Assembly: GCF_900155595.1 (NCBI RefSeq)
Contig: NZ_FTPB01000004.1
Location: 806,001 to 870,000 of the forward strand
Direction: 5' to 3'
Length of the DNA: 64,000 nucleotides
From: Actinomyces mediterranea
GTDB taxonomy: Bacteria; Actinomycetota; Actinomycetes; Actinomycetales; Actinomycetaceae
Under the pieces are notes generated by a model. It saw nothing but the letters and a program-made list of their open reading frames with translations. It was not told the DNA's origin and made no database searches. Position numbers and translations under genes: made by a program. Shown piece by piece: positions 62,810 through 64,000 of the stretch (position 1 is its first letter; the number at the start of each line of letters is the position of its first letter).

Positions 62810-63334
62810 ATGAAGAATCCACTGCTCGCCCAGGCGCTCTTCTCAGCGCTCATCCATGCGGAAATCGCGGTGTGGAACCGCCTCGAACACGAATTGTGGG
62901 CAACGCCTAATGCTGCGACGCTCGGCCGCTTCCTCACGCTGAAAACCATCGCCGCTGCGGCGCCGCACGCGGTGCGGATCAACGATATCGCCGTCGCCCA
63001 GCACATCACCCTGTCCGCTGCATCGCGCCTCGTCGACCGGCTCGTCACAGACGGACTCGTCGACCGTGAGCCCGATCCGACTGACCGGCGTGCGACCGCC
63101 CTGCGCATCACGGATGAGGGGCGCATCCGCCTGGACGCTTCCTCCGTCGTATTCGAGCGCGCGGTGCACGACCTTGTCGAAGATTTCGACCCGGACGTGA
63201 TCTCCTCGCTCACTGACTCGCTCACCCGCCTGGCGGTGACAGCAGAATCCGCTTTCTCCTCCGCATCTCGAACTCCTGCGGCGAATAAGCGGAGCCGCAG
63301 CCGTGCGATCACCCGCCCCGCACTATCCCACTGA
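62810..63334 (+). CDS. MarR-family transcriptional regulator
   Basis: Winged-helix regulator of 174 residues. The core is visible as VRINDIAVAQHITLSAASRLV (recognition helix region), then DRLVTDGLVDREPDPTDRRATALRITDEGR, abbreviated, whose D-x-R-x-x (wing, DPTDRRA) motif is the MarR hallmark. Long dimerisation helices flank it and the C-terminus is a basic tail. It is followed eight bases later by the oxidoreductase gene, so it probably regulates that gene and itself, in response to an electrophile or quinone-like compound. The upstream patch TTAGTTGATCTGTAA (62782-62796 region) is a possible operator. Confidence 0.88.
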   Translation: MKNPLLAQALFSALIHAEIAVWNRLEHELWATPNAATLGRFLTLKTIAAAAPHAVRINDIAVAQHITLSAASRLVDRLVTDGLVDREPDPTDRRATALRITDEGRIRLDASSVVFERAVHDLVEDFDPDVISSLTDSLTRLAVTAESAFSSASRTPAANKRSRSRAITRPALSH

Positions 63335-63342
63335 AAACCGCC

Positions 63343-64000
63343 ATGACGACCATCCCGCACTCCATGCGCGCTGTGCGCCTCGACACCTACGGGGGCCCCG
63401 ACGCCCTCCACATCCACACGCTTCCCGTCCCTGCTCCGTCAGACGGCGAGCTCCTCATCCGAATCGAGGCATTCGGAGTCAACCGCTCGGAGCAACACTT
63501 CAGGAAGGGACTCGGCTCTTTCGGGACCCTGCCCCGCGTTCCCGGTCTTGAAGCGGTCGGCACCGTGTGCGCCACCGGGTCGACGACAGCTCACGAGTGG
63601 AGTACCGGACAGCAGGTCTGCGCACTCATGGGCGGCATGGGCAGGCTCTTCGACGGCGGATACGCCGAATACGTGTGTGTTCCCGAAGGGATTGTCATCC
63701 CCTTCAAGTCCTCCCTCGATTGGGGACTCCTCGGTGCGATCCCGGAGATGCTGCAGACCGCGAATGACTCGCTCACCGTGGGAACCGACTCTCACGAGGG
63801 CGATTGGCTCCTCATCCGCGGCGGTACCTCATCCATCGGGCTCGCCTGCATCGCCCTCGCCGCGTCGAAGGGCATTCGGGTCATCGCAACCAGCCGCAAG
63901 GCCGAGCGACTCCCTCTCCTTCGCGATGCGGGCGCCGAGGTCGCACTCGTCGATGATGGGAGCATCGAGCCCGCAGTCCGCGCGGCGACAGGCGGGCGAG
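63343..64000 (+). CDS. Medium-chain dehydrogenase/quinone-oxidoreductase-like enzyme (partial, runs off the window)
   Basis: The visible 219 codons encode an MDR-superfamily NAD(P)H-dependent enzyme of the zeta-crystallin/quinone oxidoreductase type. Seen are MRAVRLDTYGGPDALHI, the GroES-like fold (ELLIRIEAFGVNRSE), PGLEAVGTV in the place of PG-x-E-x-x-G, and the nucleotide-binding GGTSSIGLACIALAASKG with VIATSRKAERL. The catalytic zinc ligands of alcohol dehydrogenases are absent, as in quinone reductases. It overlaps no gene and starts eight bases after the MarR stop. The frame is open at 64000, so the C-terminal third is missing from view. Confidence 0.88.
   Translation, partial: MTTIPHSMRAVRLDTYGGPDALHIHTLPVPAPSDGELLIRIEAFGVNRSEQHFRKGLGSFGTLPRVPGLEAVGTVCATGSTTAHEWSTGQQVCALMGGMGRLFDGGYAEYVCVPEGIVIPFKSSLDWGLLGAIPEMLQTANDSLTVGTDSHEGDWLLIRGGTSSIGLACIALAASKGIRVIATSRKAERLPLLRDAGAEVALVDDGSIEPAVRAATGGR

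Overview
The window is high-GC actinobacterial DNA. Lineage markers seen directly are a WhiB-family protein, a GlxR/Crp-like regulator, the helicase/secretion-type Tad locus (the arrangement of Mycobacterium Rv3649-Rv3661), DUF5926, DUF4244 and a bifunctional class A PBP. An anaerobic class III ribonucleotide reductase (nrdDG) implies a facultative or strict anaerobe. I infer a member of the Actinomycetaceae (Actinomyces/Schaalia-like), but the sequence does not name the species. Many genes lack a Shine-Dalgarno sequence and carry a TAnnnT hexamer 6-7 nt before the start codon, which suggests widespread leaderless transcription.

Layout. 0-0.37 kb: remnant of an IS3-family element. 0.4-4.5 kb: a membrane-anchored LRV-domain protein and nrdG-nrdD, preceded by NrdR-box-like repeats. 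4.5-5.4 kb: an unusually long gene-free stretch holding a 20-bp-period repeat array. 5.4-7.6 kb: PAP2 phosphatase and two YbjN-domain proteins. 7.6-17 kb: a DUF1998-type helicase, the Tad pilus/secretion genes on the opposite strand (two TadE-like proteins, a DUF4244 pilin-like protein, a fused TadB/TadC, TadA ATPase, CpaE-like ATPase), a divergent HAD-IB phosphatase and a conserved hypothetical. 17-24.8 kb: two membrane proteins, Crp-family regulator, DUF4177, WhiB, class A PBP and a metallophosphoesterase. 24.9-27.2 kb: tRNA-Pro(CGG) followed by an inverted repeat, a PdxK/ThiD-type kinase, a NYN-domain nuclease-like gene and the internally deleted wreck of an IS1249-like transposase.

27-43 kb: BASS transporter, aminotransferase, a small phage-holin-family membrane protein, a tight operon of WXG100-like proteins with a lipoprotein and a lipase-like hydrolase, fructosamine kinase, a collapsed ABC transporter beside an intact NarL-type two-component system, purB, a GH13 glucosidase and a second lipase-like hydrolase with a TM partner. 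43-46 kb: a copper module (csoR-copZ-copA) with its operator inside the promoter; CopA has its metal-binding domain inside the catalytic part. 46-50.4 kb: glycosyltransferase, DUF5926, Cof-type HAD and serS. 50.4-52.7 kb: a frameshifted antitoxin remnant and a second WXG100-like/lipoprotein pair homologous to the first. 52.9-64 kb: diacylglycerol-kinase-like protein, pheA, a large membrane protein, DedA, a kinase/flippase-like fusion protein, an NCS2 uracil/xanthine permease, and a MarR regulator with an oxidoreductase cut by the window edge.

How it fits together. Most of the window is housekeeping and envelope biology. The accessory signal lies in three loci, which I call A (29.9-33.9 kb), B (40.7-43.0 kb) and C (51.0-52.7 kb). 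A and C each pair a WXG100-headed protein sharing one C-terminal domain type with an overlapping lipoprotein gene. A and B each carry a GHSQGG hydrolase. These loci look like a dispersed family of secreted or surface effectors and partners, and they are the best candidate here for something undescribed.
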